64,000 nt of DNA, taken from contig UYJD01000010.1 in the NCBI GenBank assembly GCA_900618795.1, positions 834,980 through 898,979 on the forward strand, read 5' to 3'. Below, one piece after another: positions 45,805 to 57,283 of this stretch. The notes below the pieces were generated by a model. That model had not been told where the DNA came from. It was given only the letters and a program-made list of their open reading frames with translations, and searched no databases. The stretch comes from Cyanodermella asteris. Lineage: Eukaryota > Ascomycota > Lecanoromycetes > Ostropales > Stictidaceae. Every line of letters begins with the position of its first letter. Position 1 is the stretch's first letter. Made by a program: the position numbers and the translations under genes.

Positions 45805-48180
45805 CTATACTGCTACTTTAGGATTGTCGTACTTCCGTGCAAACATGCCCAAAGCCTTGATGGGAAAGATGTACTTGTAGTTGGGATAGCTGATCATACT
45901 GGAGAAACTTGTCAGCAACACATTACACTTTCACGGGGATTGGTTGTGCTCACCAGCTTTTGTTGAAGACGCCCTCGATGGCTTCCTGCTTCCATCCGCC
46001 ATCCGGCTGTTGTCTCCTCATAATCAGCTCAATACCCTTTTCGATCGCCGCCCTGTTTGGACAATCGGCCTCCATCAGCGCAAGCACCGCCCAGCACGTC
46101 TGCACGACCTGCGTCTCCGCGTGCTCAACCCACTCGTTCCTCTCACAGCTCTTGTAGCTCTCACCCCACCCGCCATCTTCCCTCTGATGGCTCAAAAGAA
46201 AATCGCACGCATTCCTCACCCGCGGCGAATTTTCGTAAGTCTCACCGACACTCGCCAGCGACTCGAGCGCAAACATTGCCGCGTACGTGAAACAGATTCC
46301 CCATGCGCCGTACCATGAACCATCGGGTTTCTGTGCGTTGCGGACGTACGCAACGGCGCCTTGGAGCGTTCGTTCAATGTCCTCACGCCGGTAGTCCGGG
46401 TCGTGGGTCTTGAATATCTGCAGCGCGGTGACGACGGCGGTGGTGCATTCCGGATAGTCGTATTCGATCATGATACGTCCGAAGACCTCGGCAGCGTTGA
46501 GATATTCCATGTATTCGGAGCCGCGGATGTTTTCATAGGATGCGAAGCCGCCGGATGTGTTCTGCATGGTGAGGAGCGTGTCAATGGCGTCGCGGAGACG
46601 TTGGTCGGAGACGAGCTTGGGGTACCCGGGGAGTCGCTGGAGGAGGATCACGGACTTGACGCCTTCAGCGGTGCAGTCGCTGACGGTGTAGCCTTGGTCG
46701 CGGGTACTGAAGGCCCATGCACCCTTCCGGCGTTGACGATAGCAGACATTCATTTCGGGGACATCCTCACGGATTTGGTGGTTGTCGAGGAAGCCCAGGG
46801 CCTTGGTGAGCATGGGCTTGAAGCGGGCATCGGTGGCGAGACCGGTTTCGACAACGGCCTGGGTCAGGAATTCCGTGTCCCATGTCTGCACACCGTTTGT
46901 GCCGTTCATCAGCATACCTTCGTGCTTGACCCAGAGAAAATCATTCATTCGTTCACGATGCTTTCGAACAGAGTCGGAGCCGGGTCCGTCGTGAATGTAG
47001 CAGGCGAGGAGATTCATGGGACCATTGACGGGGCCGAGATTGGAGTAGAGCGTGTTTTCATCTTCGCGGCGAATGAGTTCGAAGGCCCAGTCCTCGGCAC
47101 GCTTGGTGACTGACTCTGACCTGAAGTACGGATTCCAGACGTTGACCAGTGCCCAGTTTACGAGATTGAGCAACCAGGTCTTGGGGTGGTAGTTGTCTTT
47201 CGGGCTGATTGAGTTTCTGTGACTGAGAAAGTTGACACTCGTGGCTGGCTGGGTATAGATCTCCTCTCTGATTTGTCTTGTAAGGTCTGTCAAAGGAAAG
47301 CTGAACTTCTTGGACCAGATATAGCCTATGGGCAAATAGACTTGCCGCATGTGAATCCACCATCTCCATGGCGCGATGGGCACCCAGTCCGGCAGCAACC
47401 ACAACTCAGGAGGAACCGGATTGACAGCATCCCAGTCCATTACACCCAACACGCTGAGCCAGAACTTGGCCCAATGCGGACCATAGACGGCGCCACCCAG
47501 CTTGTGAAGACAGGCACGCGCCTTGATCATGCGCGGATCTTCCTCGGAAGCACCAAGCAGACGCATGATGGTGTAGTTCATGGCACACCCAAAGACGCTG
47601 CTCTCGCCTTCAATGTGCAGTCCCCAACCTCCATCGACAGGGTTCTGACGAGCGAAGAGATAACGCTTGATCTCCGTCTTGTAGGCCTCGGGGACTTCGG
47701 TCTCGGTTACGTACCATGTGACGACCAGGCCCGGGAGCAGGAACATGGGTCCACCATACTCGCAAGCCCAGTGGCCGGACGGAAGCTGGAAGTGTGAGAA
47801 GTGCTCAATTGCATTCCCGGCGGCCTCGAGTGGAGTCTCTGGCTTGGAAAATGTTGGAAGGTCCTTGTCTAGTCAGCATCTTATTCTATATATGGTGTAC
47901 AGGCACTGGGACGTCAAGCCACTGGGACGTGATCGATGTATTGGAACGCACTCAATCAGCAGCAGGGACTCACGAGCGGTAGACTGAGATGATGCCGGTC
48001 GTAGTCTGTTTGAGGCCATTTCTCGACTTCTTCATCAGTCCTCAGATAATGCCAAGTTTGTCGACCCTGTTCGTCGAGCAACCGCCAGCGCTCCATATCA
48101 GTAGCATCGTCAACAATAACGGTCGATGCTGACAGGACGTCCTGCAGCGGCTGCCCGGCAGTGCTCCTAGTCGAAACCAT
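45805..48180 (-). CDS. ERG7: Lanosterol synthase (oxidosqualene cyclase)
   Basis: Cyclises 2,3-oxidosqualene to lanosterol in ergosterol synthesis, on ER or lipid-droplet membranes. Three exons, 48180-47974, 47863-45954 and 45898-45805, encode 736 aa, close to yeast Erg7. The catalytic motif DCTAE is intact with Asp near residue 465. QW repeats include QNPVDGGWGLH, QKPDGSWYGAWG, QREDGGWGESY and QQPDGGWKQEA. The membrane-insertion region (WLLPDWVPIAPWRWWIHMRQ) is present. The last 31-codon exon ends MFARKYDNPKVAV. Introns are 110 and 55 nt. A TATA-like stretch lies about 120 bp upstream of the ATG (48300-48313). Nothing suggests a specialised triterpene cyclase; it is most likely the housekeeping enzyme. 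Confidence 0.95.
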
Positions 48181-49422
48181 TGCGGCGTCGTGCTGGCAGC
48201 GTTGATTGAGCAGGAGGAAGCTGCAGGGAAAAGCGATGGAATTGCATCTGGCGGCATCGCCTGATTGGCGGAAGCTTCACTTGCCGAACACGACGTCTCT
48301 GATATATTAAAACTCTCTCATGCCGGCACCACTTTGACACATCGAAGCGCAGCACATGCACACGGGTCATATTCTGAAGCAGTAGATACACTCGGCCGAC
48401 TCGGTTCCCTGCTCGATGCCGGCAGCACCGTCTGAGCACGCTCGTTGGCGCATCCGTGCTGGGGCGTCTTGGGCGTCGGCATGCGCCCGCATTCTGTTTC
48501 CATGCTCGCGTATTTGCAGATGAAACACGGCATGCTGAGCAGGCCAATGGCCGCTGCTGCCGCCCGCGTTCGCATCTCAAATCTCTGGCGGTTATCGCGG
48601 CGTCGAGTTTATTGTATTGTGGGCCACCGACTCGCAGGCGTGCCTCTCGCAGCGCCGAACTCTGATTTCTCCTCCAAACCCCACATCGCAACGACTCAAT
48701 CCTGCTCCTGTTCTGCCCTGTCTCTGCATCCGTTCGTGCTTGCTGCGTTGCGTTTCAGTTGTTGCGACGTCAGCTGGCTTCGGCTACTAGTCTTTCGCAC
48801 CTATCACGAAGGCTCGGGCCCGTAGGCAAGACGATGCTGATTGCTGAGATCACCTCGACTACAGGCCTGACAAGGCCATTCCGTCCGTCCCTTCGCTTTG
48901 CCCTTTTGAAGCTGAGACTACGTATCATATCCTTGCTTTGCAGAGCTACTTCCCGTCGCCTGCCGAGCATGCAACGCAACATTGTCTATGCAATGCGCGA
49001 GCTTGGGCGCAAACAGAATCGGCCGATGCATGCCCGAACTGCTTCCATCATTCCATCCATTCCCATGCCTATCTGTACCTCGCCTGCCGCGCTCTCGCCA
49101 TTTACGAGATGCCTGAGCTCGCCCTGGCTCAGGCATCGGCCAGAGCTATGGCTGTTGTACTCGCTCATCACCATCTGATATTTGTCGTGAGCCGAATGCA
49201 CGGGCTGAGGCCTCACTATGGTACTCGTCGCTTTCCGCCGCCACGGTGCACAACTGCCGGGGCCATATAGAGGCCGCCTTCCACGTTCCTTTGGTTCATG
49301 TCTCAGCATTCTTCAACCTCCCTTTCACACATTCTTCCCGACTGCTCGGTGACTGTCAGGCTACTCATTCCACCTTCGACGGTCCTACTGTATTTGTACT
49401 CACTGAAATCGTATATGCCGCC
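48181..49422. promoter_or_regulatory. Divergent intergenic region (ERG7 / VOC gene)
   Basis: About 1.24 kb between divergent start codons. TTTAATATATC on the minus strand near 48300-48313 is a plausible ERG7 TATA element. No convincing ORF or RNA gene lies inside. Confidence 0.5.
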
Positions 49423-49872
49423 ATGACCAAAGCCACACGGCCGTCCCTCAACGGCATCCACCACCTCAAGCTCGCCTGCTCAGATCTAAAAACGACGCAC
49501 GATTTCTACACAGACGTCCTCGGCTTCTCGGCCGTACCCCAATTTACACATCGCACAAAGCAAGGAAGCATCTACGCCTTCATCCTACGAGGGCCCGCCA
49601 ACATCATGGTCGAGGTCCGAGCGAATCCAGAACAGGCAAAAGTCCAAGAAGGATGGGATCCCATCACCTGGGCAGTCAAATCGCCACAGGACCTCGAGAG
49701 ATGGGGCGAGTGGTTTGAGAGCAAAGGCATCAAGCACTCTCGGGTTCTCAAGGGAGTACAGGGCTGGATGCTCGCGGCTGAGGACCCTGACCGGAAGCAT
49801 GTGAGGTTGTATACGACGGACACTCACGAATGGGATGATAGCCCGGACCAGGATGACTATTGGTTAGGCTAA
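49423..49872 (+). CDS. VOC/glyoxalase-fold metalloenzyme-like protein
   Basis: A single exon of 149 aa from the ATG at 49423; the longer upstream frame reads as leader. It has the paired beta-alpha-beta-beta-beta VOC pattern: NGIHHLKLACSDLKTTHDFY then YTDVLGFSAVPQF in the first half, and WAVKSPQDLERWGEWFESKG with MLAAEDPDRKHVRLYTTD in the second. His in GIHHLKL and Glu in IMVEVRA are candidate metal ligands for one site. The family covers glyoxalase I, dioxygenases and antibiotic-binding proteins, so the exact activity is open. It may be a detoxification enzyme. It is divergent from ERG7. Confidence 0.85.
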   Translation: MTKATRPSLNGIHHLKLACSDLKTTHDFYTDVLGFSAVPQFTHRTKQGSIYAFILRGPANIMVEVRANPEQAKVQEGWDPITWAVKSPQDLERWGEWFESKGIKHSRVLKGVQGWMLAAEDPDRKHVRLYTTDTHEWDDSPDQDDYWLG

Positions 49873-51197
49873 GGATTGGAGATATGATTTCAATGTTTTA
49901 GCGCTGTTCTCGAGCACCGCTTCAGACGCAGCGTCTTTGTCAGCGACGGCGGATTGGTTGGTGGGCTGGTCCGACCACGGCGCACATTACCACATGGGTA
50001 TCTATAGACGGTAGGCGTACGTAACTCAGTTTCAAATGCTATTTTCAAGTGCAAATATCGGAAGTAGATTGATGCATTCCGGCGAGACGGATTCGGCCGG
50101 CTTGACGTTGAAATTTTGACAGCTGAGAATTGACTGCGCCCTCGGGCCCTGGACCGACTGACACTTTGACTGGGGCTGAGGAAGTTCAGGAAGCTAGGAA
50201 GCCAAGACATGCGGCCCTGCGGACGATATCTGTTTACTTCAGCCCAACCTCAAAACTCTGACAAGTGGTTCAATGACAGGACATCTTCTCCAAAGCTCCG
50301 CCTACCCTTTGACTGACGATCGGCGTTGGACAATCGGCGTTTCGACGGCTCAGGGCATCCGAAAGCATTTGTCAAAGCCACCAGCTGCCGGACGAGCGTG
50401 CTTTCTTCCGTGTGCACAGAGATCGAGCCGGTGCCGGCAAGTCAAAGCTATGCCGTACAGACCCCAAAACCAGCGAATAAGGTTGATGAACCATAAACCT
50501 TCAGACATGCCCTGTAGATCGCGACTCTTCGAGATCTTCACAACACGGTCGGTGAAACGCACGGCACGGGAAACGACATAGCGACGCCCACTATTACTCG
50601 AGCCACTGGTTTTCATACAGTACAGGTCTAGTCGTGCCGAGGAAGATGAACATGGTCGCCAAACCTGGCTTCCTGCATTCCGATCTGACCCGTGCAGACT
50701 CGAAGCGCACTAGAAAAAACTATCTGCGGTGGTTGTCAAATCTCCCACAAGTCGAAAAGGGTGTCTAGGATCCAAACCTGAGATGTGAAAAGTCAGGCCT
50801 CGCTCGAAGGATCGCAGTTCACAGGGTCGGGGGGCTCTGGTCGAGGTTCGGTGGTTTATTTAGGTTTCTTTTAGGTGTTAAGATCGGCATGCGGGCGGTC
50901 AAGGCACGTGCGCTGGAATCGTCGTCAATCTCGCCTTGACTCGCTCACAATAATCAAACTGCGAGCGCCCGTTCGTGTACATGATATCGTTGTTGGTGAT
51001 CTTCAGGGCCAGAACTTGAATGTGGCGAAAGAATTGAATTGTCCCTTGAAGACCATGGACACACCGCTTCGGACTACTGTCCAGGGATTATTGTAACTGT
51101 ATCATCGGCACTTGCTTCTGCGACGACTCGGACCCTCGCAAGCTTTGATGACCGTGAATACATGCACCCCTGTCGACTAGCCCCATAGCCGATCTCA
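49873..51197. other. Intergenic region upstream of the MBOAT gene
   Basis: About 1.3 kb with no supported gene. ORFs are short and lack domains. Confidence 0.5.
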
Positions 51198-52883
51198 ATG
51201 TTCAATTCAGGATGGCTGGGAGCCAGCACGTCGACTCACTCTGGTATAGCCCTACAGCGAGGTCTCGAACTCGAAAAGGCTTACCAGTCCGGGGAGTTTA
51301 GACCATATATCTGGCCATGGGACGCGATTGGGACCCTCCTCATGGTCGGCTACATGCTGGCGCCTCCGACCACATCGCGACTGTATTTTCTGGCGAGATA
51401 TCCATTGTTCGTGTACTGTACATACACTTGCGTCAAGGTCATTTTTGAATGTCGGAGCAAGGCGCCGCCCATTGCGTATGGAGTGGGATTGTTGCATGCT
51501 TTTGCGCCGACATGGATCGCGTTCCATCTCATCTGGAGGGACACGAGGACCGAGAGTTATCTGCTTGCGTGGAGAGAGGGACCGAGCGATGATTTCGCGT
51601 CCGAGGAGCCTGTTCGGAATGGCAGTGCTTCAGGTCGAAATGATACCACTGACGGGACGAATGTCACGAGACGCGCAAATCAGTCTTCGATCCAACCCTT
51701 CACGAGCGTAAAGAGCACCACGAAGACGGAAAAACCCATACGGAGGATATACTACTGGCAAAACCTCCCCTCCAGCTTCTCCTCCCGCTTCGACTGGGTC
51801 ATGACAATGGTCCTAGCACTCCGTGGCGAAGGCACATCCCACGCCATCTCCTCCCTCCCCTCACCACCGTCCTCGACGCTCAACAACCTCAAATCCAACA
51901 GTCCACACGTCCCACCGCCAGCCTGGACAACCGACTCTCGCACGCCCTACCACACCGGCCGCACCCGCCGCGAAACATGCACCTACTTCCTCTCCCTCTA
52001 CCTCTCCACCTACTTCATCCTCGACATGATGATGTACTACATTCGGCGAGACCCCTACTTTCTCGGCATCGCACCAAACACCTCACCGCTCCCGGCATCG
52101 ACCACCTCTGCGCCCCTCATCTCTACCCTCCTATCGACTTTCCCGACACTGATCTCTTCCCCGACGTTCTCGAGATTCATCCGCATGCTCCTCGCCAGCA
52201 GCAGCATGCTCACCCTGCTCACGCACCTGACCGCCATGATCCCCCTGCTCATCTACGGCATCTTCAACCTCCGTTCCGATCCACTGCTCTACCCGTCCGT
52301 CTTTGGTCGCCCGTACTACGGTCTGATCAGCAAGACGGGCTTGGCGGGCTGGTGGGGTCTATGGTGGCATCAAATGTTCCGCCTCCCCTTTTCCGCGCCT
52401 TTGGCTCCGCTATGTCGCGTCCTCGGGATATCGCCGCGGAGCACGCCGGGAAAAATGCTGGGTTTGGTGCTTGCGTTCGGCCTCAGTGGCGTCTTGCATG
52501 CAGCGGGCAGTCATACGGCGCTGGGACCGAGTCGGCCGTGGGGGAATAGCGCGTTGTTTTTCTGGCTCCAGATTGGGGGTGTTGGTGGAGAGATGGTCGT
52601 GCGAAACTGGCTGAAGACGAGGCCTGCTGGGAGGCGGGTTGTAGAGATATTGCCGTCGTGGATCAGAGGCTGGTTGGTCATGGCGTGGGTGCATTTGTGG
52701 TTGGCGTTGACGGGCCCGTTGATGGCGGATGATTGTGCGGGTGGCGGCGTGTGGTTGACGGAACCGATTCCGATCAGTTTCATCGAGGGTTACGGGGGGA
52801 GGGGATGGGGCAGGTGGAATTCGTGGATGATGCCGCGATGGCGGTGGGGCGATAGTGTTTGGACGACGGGAATTACGATATGA
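51198..52883 (+). CDS. Wax-synthase-like membrane-bound O-acyltransferase (MBOAT)
   Basis: Intronless, 561 aa, with about eight hydrophobic segments. The wax-synthase domain is in the C-terminal half: FGRPYYGLISKTGLAGWWGL and WWHQMFRLPFSAP correspond to the RxFWG...WHQ signature, and FGLSGVLHAAGSH holds the presumed catalytic His. The N-terminal half has spans and a long Ser/Thr/Pro-rich loop (about residues 140-260). Fungal relatives acylate hydroxyl groups of lipids or secondary metabolites such as terpenoids and trichothecenes. The acyl acceptor here is unknown. The stop is 260 bp from that of the convergent GH5 gene. Confidence 0.85.
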   Translation: MFNSGWLGASTSTHSGIALQRGLELEKAYQSGEFRPYIWPWDAIGTLLMVGYMLAPPTTSRLYFLARYPLFVYCTYTCVKVIFECRSKAPPIAYGVGLLHAFAPTWIAFHLIWRDTRTESYLLAWREGPSDDFASEEPVRNGSASGRNDTTDGTNVTRRANQSSIQPFTSVKSTTKTEKPIRRIYYWQNLPSSFSSRFDWVMTMVLALRGEGTSHAISSLPSPPSSTLNNLKSNSPHVPPPAWTTDSRTPYHTGRTRRETCTYFLSLYLSTYFILDMMMYYIRRDPYFLGIAPNTSPLPASTTSAPLISTLLSTFPTLISSPTFSRFIRMLLASSSMLTLLTHLTAMIPLLIYGIFNLRSDPLLYPSVFGRPYYGLISKTGLAGWWGLWWHQMFRLPFSAPLAPLCRVLGISPRSTPGKMLGLVLAFGLSGVLHAAGSHTALGPSRPWGNSALFFWLQIGGVGGEMVVRNWLKTRPAGRRVVEILPSWIRGWLVMAWVHLWLALTGPLMADDCAGGGVWLTEPIPISFIEGYGGRGWGRWNSWMMPRWRWGDSVWTTGITI

Positions 52884-53143
52884 TGTGTGCTTACCAACGA
52901 TCACGAAAGGCATTATATACTGCCGCACACTGTGGCTAGGCAGTGATGAAAGTATCACAATAAAAATTCGTGGGCGTGTGCTGTGTTGTGAAGCAGAGCG
53001 TTCCGTCTGTTTCATGGTTCCTAAGTATATACAACTAGATGAAGAATAAAGTCTCTCAATAACACATCAAGCCACATCGTCCGTCAAGTCCAACAGGACA
53101 ATCACTCTACTCCACGAATACCTTGCAATGTCAAGTCTAAGAT

Positions 53144-54388
53144 CTAGACACCATTGCAGGCACCCGAGTTCAGCGCCTGGTTAGGATCCTTGGGGATGAC
53201 CCCCTGGTTCACCGCCATCTGGTAATCCCACCTGTAATCCCCCAAATTCGTCTTCCAGCTCCAAAAGACCCACCCATCCTGCTTCTCGTACGCCATGATC
53301 TGCGCCGCATACCACTTGGAATACCACGCCTTGTTGGCATCCTTGTCAAACTCGGCCCCTTGCTCGACGCTGTCCGCGACGGACAGACTCCACTCGCCGA
53401 CGATCAGCGGCCAGTTCCCGCCGAGGTCGTCGTGGCAGGATGTCTGGAGGTAAGCGGCCTTGTTGAGCGCGACGGACGGGTCCCACTTCAGGTACCGGTG
53501 GTTGTCGTACCCGGCGTTGAAGAGCTTGTCCGCAATGTGGGACACCGGGTCGCCGGAGCCCCAGCGCTGGTCCATCATCTGCACGTGGAGTTGGCGGTCG
53601 GGCGTGATTCCGAGCTTGGCTTCGGCGGCGCGGACGGCCGTCATGGCGGCCGGGTAGTATGCGGACGTGAGGGTGTTGGAGACGGAGCCGCTCGCGGGCT
53701 CGTTCAGGACCTCGATGGTGCCGACGCCGCGGTAGGCGTTGTTGGTGTGCACGCGGTCCGCGAGCCAGGAGACGAACGTCGTCGCGCGCTGGTAGTTGTA
53801 GTCCGAGAAGAAGCCCGGGTTCGGGTTGTTCTGTCCCGTGAACGCGTTGCTGGTGGCTTGCGCGCCGGGAGCTCCGTGCAGGTCGAGGATCACGTACATG
53901 TTACGATCGGAGGCGGCGCCGACGATGGCGTCGAGGAAGGGGAGGGCGCCCTGGGGGAAGTGCTCGCTCTTGTCGACCAGGTCCTCCTTGATCCAGTAGC
54001 CGATTGGGATGCGGATCGTGTTGAGGCCGTACGACTTCATGCTGTCGAGGTCGGACGGCGTGATCCAGGAGCCCCAGTGCTTTTGGAAGGCGGCGTTGGC
54101 TTTTTCTTGTCCGAGGGCCATGACGCAGTCGAATTCCGAGGCGGCGTTGCCGCAGCCCATGGATTGCCATTCGGTGCCCGCCATCCAAGGCTCCACGATA
54201 AAGTGGGAGCCCAGGTTTACGCCGCGGATCTTGTAGGAGGCGAATTGGCGCTTGCCGATGTGAGTACGCGATCCGGAGATGAGGGTAGAGGCTTCATCGC
54301 GGGGGGCGAAGTAGTTTGTTTCGTGAGGGAGCCAGGCGGCGGCCAGAGCGCCGAGCTGGAGGAAGAGGAGGCTCGATTTGAAAAGCAT
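53144..54388 (-). CDS. Glucan exo-1,3-beta-glucosidase, GH5 (EXG1-like)
   Basis: Secreted wall-glucan-trimming enzyme. A single exon of 414 aa. The signal peptide is LFKSSLLFLQLGALAAAWLP, and a KR site at residues 46-47 suggests propeptide removal. The family start IRGVNLGSHFIVEPWM is present. The acid/base Glu230 lies in IEVLNEPASG and the nucleophile Glu332 in LIVGEWSLSV; LDLHGAPGAQ is also typical. The ATG at 54388 was chosen because it starts the signal peptide; upstream Met codons would add non-secretory sequence. It is intact and probably active in wall remodelling or beta-glucan use. Confidence 0.92.
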   Translation of the reverse strand: MLFKSSLLFLQLGALAAAWLPHETNYFAPRDEASTLISGSRTHIGKRQFASYKIRGVNLGSHFIVEPWMAGTEWQSMGCGNAASEFDCVMALGQEKANAAFQKHWGSWITPSDLDSMKSYGLNTIRIPIGYWIKEDLVDKSEHFPQGALPFLDAIVGAASDRNMYVILDLHGAPGAQATSNAFTGQNNPNPGFFSDYNYQRATTFVSWLADRVHTNNAYRGVGTIEVLNEPASGSVSNTLTSAYYPAAMTAVRAAEAKLGITPDRQLHVQMMDQRWGSGDPVSHIADKLFNAGYDNHRYLKWDPSVALNKAAYLQTSCHDDLGGNWPLIVGEWSLSVADSVEQGAEFDKDANKAWYSKWYAAQIMAYEKQDGWVFWSWKTNLGDYRWDYQMAVNQGVIPKDPNQALNSGACNGV

Positions 54389-57283
54389 ATTGAGAACTTG
54401 GATGAGGACAGACGGAGGGAGTTTTTTGTACGTCAGTACTGTGATCAGACCAGCTGATGGATAGAGATAGGGTATCAAAGAGTGTGGCAGACCTGCACAG
54501 CAGGCTAGTATACAGAAAAGAAGAACCGCTAAAGGAATGAAGCGGTTGGTTTAGAAATCAAAGAGACGCAGACGCAGACGCAGACGCACTCGAACGCTGA
54601 AGAACAGGATGAAGCAGAAAATCAAACGAAGAAAGAGACGGGAACCAGGGTGATAGTATACGGCCCAGCTGACTGTCAGGACCAGTACTCGAGTAGCCCT
54701 TTAGCGGTGGGCCAAGGTTGGAACCATTGATGCCATGAGGCTGAAGCCGCCGAATCAGAGCAGTATCTCCGCGTCTCAGCCCCCTCGGGAGGTACACAAG
54801 GGACCTCAAACCATGCAAGTATGGTCGTAGTCACCATCAAACAGACGCAAGAAACATGTCGTTGGCTGCACGGAAAGCGTCACCCCGATGCAGGTCTGAC
54901 AGGGCCGGCGCATAACAGCAATCTCAACCAGTGGTGGCCATCATACCATACGGAGGCTTGGACGGCACCAAGAGAAGAAAGTCGAAGATACGAAATCATC
55001 GGTCGACGTCCTGAAGAGCGACCGATTGGTGTGGTGGTTCTTCGATCGCCGGCCAGCTAAGCCAGGGAGATGCGGCTAAAGATTAGAGTTTGATCGGCAT
55101 GGGGCGCCAAAGACGACTTTCCATGCGCTGATTGGGCCGCAGCATCAGCCTGGAATATTTTGAAACAGCTCGTGGTCGGATTTGTTTAGGTAGCGTCGAC
55201 AGCGTCGTGAAGCGCGCGGCCAATGGCCACGACGGTCGGCAGTGTCGGGCATGAGATGTGTGGAAATGGCACCTTGACATGATACTCTGGAACAACTTAA
55301 CACCGCGCTATAGTAGAGAGTCAGATGGCGATTCGGATTGGCCTGCGTCCGTCCGACATTGTTAACTCGTGGTTTGTTTACACCCATCGTTGATGGTGAG
55401 CAGCTTGGAGCTGAATTTTAGCCATGATATCGTCCGCGACTAAGGTTCGACAGTCTCGTAACGTACACCAGACTGAGGATGTAGAATTGATAAATAGCAG
55501 CTGCACTGCTTTTTAATCTTCCTTTCGACCCCATCTCCAACTTGTCATGCTAGAAATAGCCAGGCTTGCGAAGTGAGGAGTGAAAAGTCGCCCCCAAACA
55601 TCAGCAAGTGTTTCCTGAGGTCGAGAATAAATGTCGTGAAGCCCCACTTGCTCAGCGTCTCTGTCTGAGGCCGGCGCCTCGAGGAGAAATTCTTGCCTAA
55701 TTTGACGGGGTAGCGGTTTGCAGATGTCGGTCTGCAACAAACCGTCGGAGGCATTGATCAGCTCCTCGGGCGGCTACATCACGGGGCCCTTTTGCCTGCT
55801 TGTAAGGCAGAAAGCGGGTCTGGGCGGTAGAAGAGCGATTACTCCGAAGCCCCTAAGCATATCTATAGAAATGGCTTCGAATAGCAGGTGAGTGAAATAG
55901 CTGTGTCGAGATGACTGCCCCAACGTACACGCTATCGCCTCATCTGTCCGCAGATTCTAGAACCAAGTCACATAGTAGAGTGCAGACTCTGCATTTGTAG
56001 TCTCTTGCTGGATCTTCGAGGACCACTTTCATCGATAATTTCGAGTGTTTTTCAGGATCTGAATTGAGACGAAGTTGATGCACAAGGACTAGGACCCTGA
56101 ACATTACGAGCAACCCATTGATCGTTCGCGTAAAAGTGCAGCTGGGAGACGAATTAGTCTGCTTCGACATTGCTATCATCAGATATCACAACCAGATCAA
56201 CGGCACCTGGTCCGAGCGAGCAAGCACGAGGTCAAAAGTAGGAATGGTTTCCATGCTGCGTGGACCATTGGGCCTTTTGCATGCGTACGCGCCAGATTAC
56301 GTGTCTGGACGAGAGAACGACGGTCTTGTGGGGACGAACGGCCAGCCCTACAAAAGAGCGCACGACATAAGGCAGTGCGACTCCCCTGGGCATGTTGTCG
56401 CACAACCTCACCCCTGTGTATCTCGGTATTCATTGTCGCGCTGGACAGTGATGGTGACCTGGTCTTGTCCGCCCGGTTTGCCGCTAAGTCACCGTGTGGC
56501 GACTGTCTCACCACAGGCTACGCCGCAATACTGACCAATGCGCAAGTTTCGCCTCTGCAGACGATGAATTAGCAGGTCGTTCAGCGACGGCGATTCAGAA
56601 CGTGCAGAATATGTGGTCGTGACAGTGATCAAGGAATGGGCGATCGCAAACACCAGGTGAGGAGCAACGCAAAACGGCGGCCTTGACTTGACCTCCTGAT
56701 TCCACAACATGAACAATCAAGCCAAGGCGATGCAGACGATCTAACGGTCACGCTGAGAGCCTTGGCTGAGGATGGCCCTTGGAAGACAAATCGCACGCAA
56801 ATGCAACGGTTGGATGGCACAGGACAGCAGACAGCAAGAACAGCCCTCACAACGGGCAAATGGGCAGCTGAAGTCTGAAACAGGGAGTCGAAATGGAACA
56901 TGTGTTAGCTAACATGCAAGACGACTTGTTACTGGCTGAGGTGGTAGCTAAATATGGATGTGGCTATACGAAAAAGGGTCTTCCGGCTTCTCAGCCCAGC
57001 TGGCTTCACGCGAGCTCGCTTCTCCCGCGTTTCCCTACGCTGCCTGTCATCTTTCTTACTTACTTCCACGTCTTCTCTCTCACAACAATCTGCCCGTCCT
57101 GTGACTACCACCCCGTTAGACCTCTTCGCTTTCTCTGCTTGCTGTCGATCGTCCGCCTGATTCATTCGCTTCACGAAACCGACTCACTTTGCACACTCGG
57201 CTGCTGCGCCTTTCGCTTCTCTATACCCATACCCATCCTCCTAATCTATTCCTCTCTCGCCACGACCTTTACGACACAGCATC
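54389..57283. other. Large intergenic region (GH5 / cysteine-rich membrane protein)
   Basis: About 2.9 kb without a recognised gene. A hexamer repeat lies at 54565-54588 in the GH5 upstream region. ORFs are below about 145 codons. The CT-rich stretch at 56990-57270 is a likely promoter and 5' UTR for the next gene, though an upstream signal-peptide exon there cannot be excluded. Confidence 0.5.
54565..54588. repeat. GACGCA hexamer repeat (four copies)
   Basis: Four perfect GACGCA units about 180 bp upstream of the GH5 start codon. Confidence 0.9.

Noticed and set aside
46361-47113. 250-codon plus-strand ORF
   Set aside because: Antisense shadow of ERG7; no domain of its own.
53360-54457. 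365-codon plus-strand ORF
   Set aside because: It is antisense to the intact GH5 gene, Val/Gly/Arg/Glu-rich as expected for the reverse complement of GC-rich coding DNA, and has no domain.
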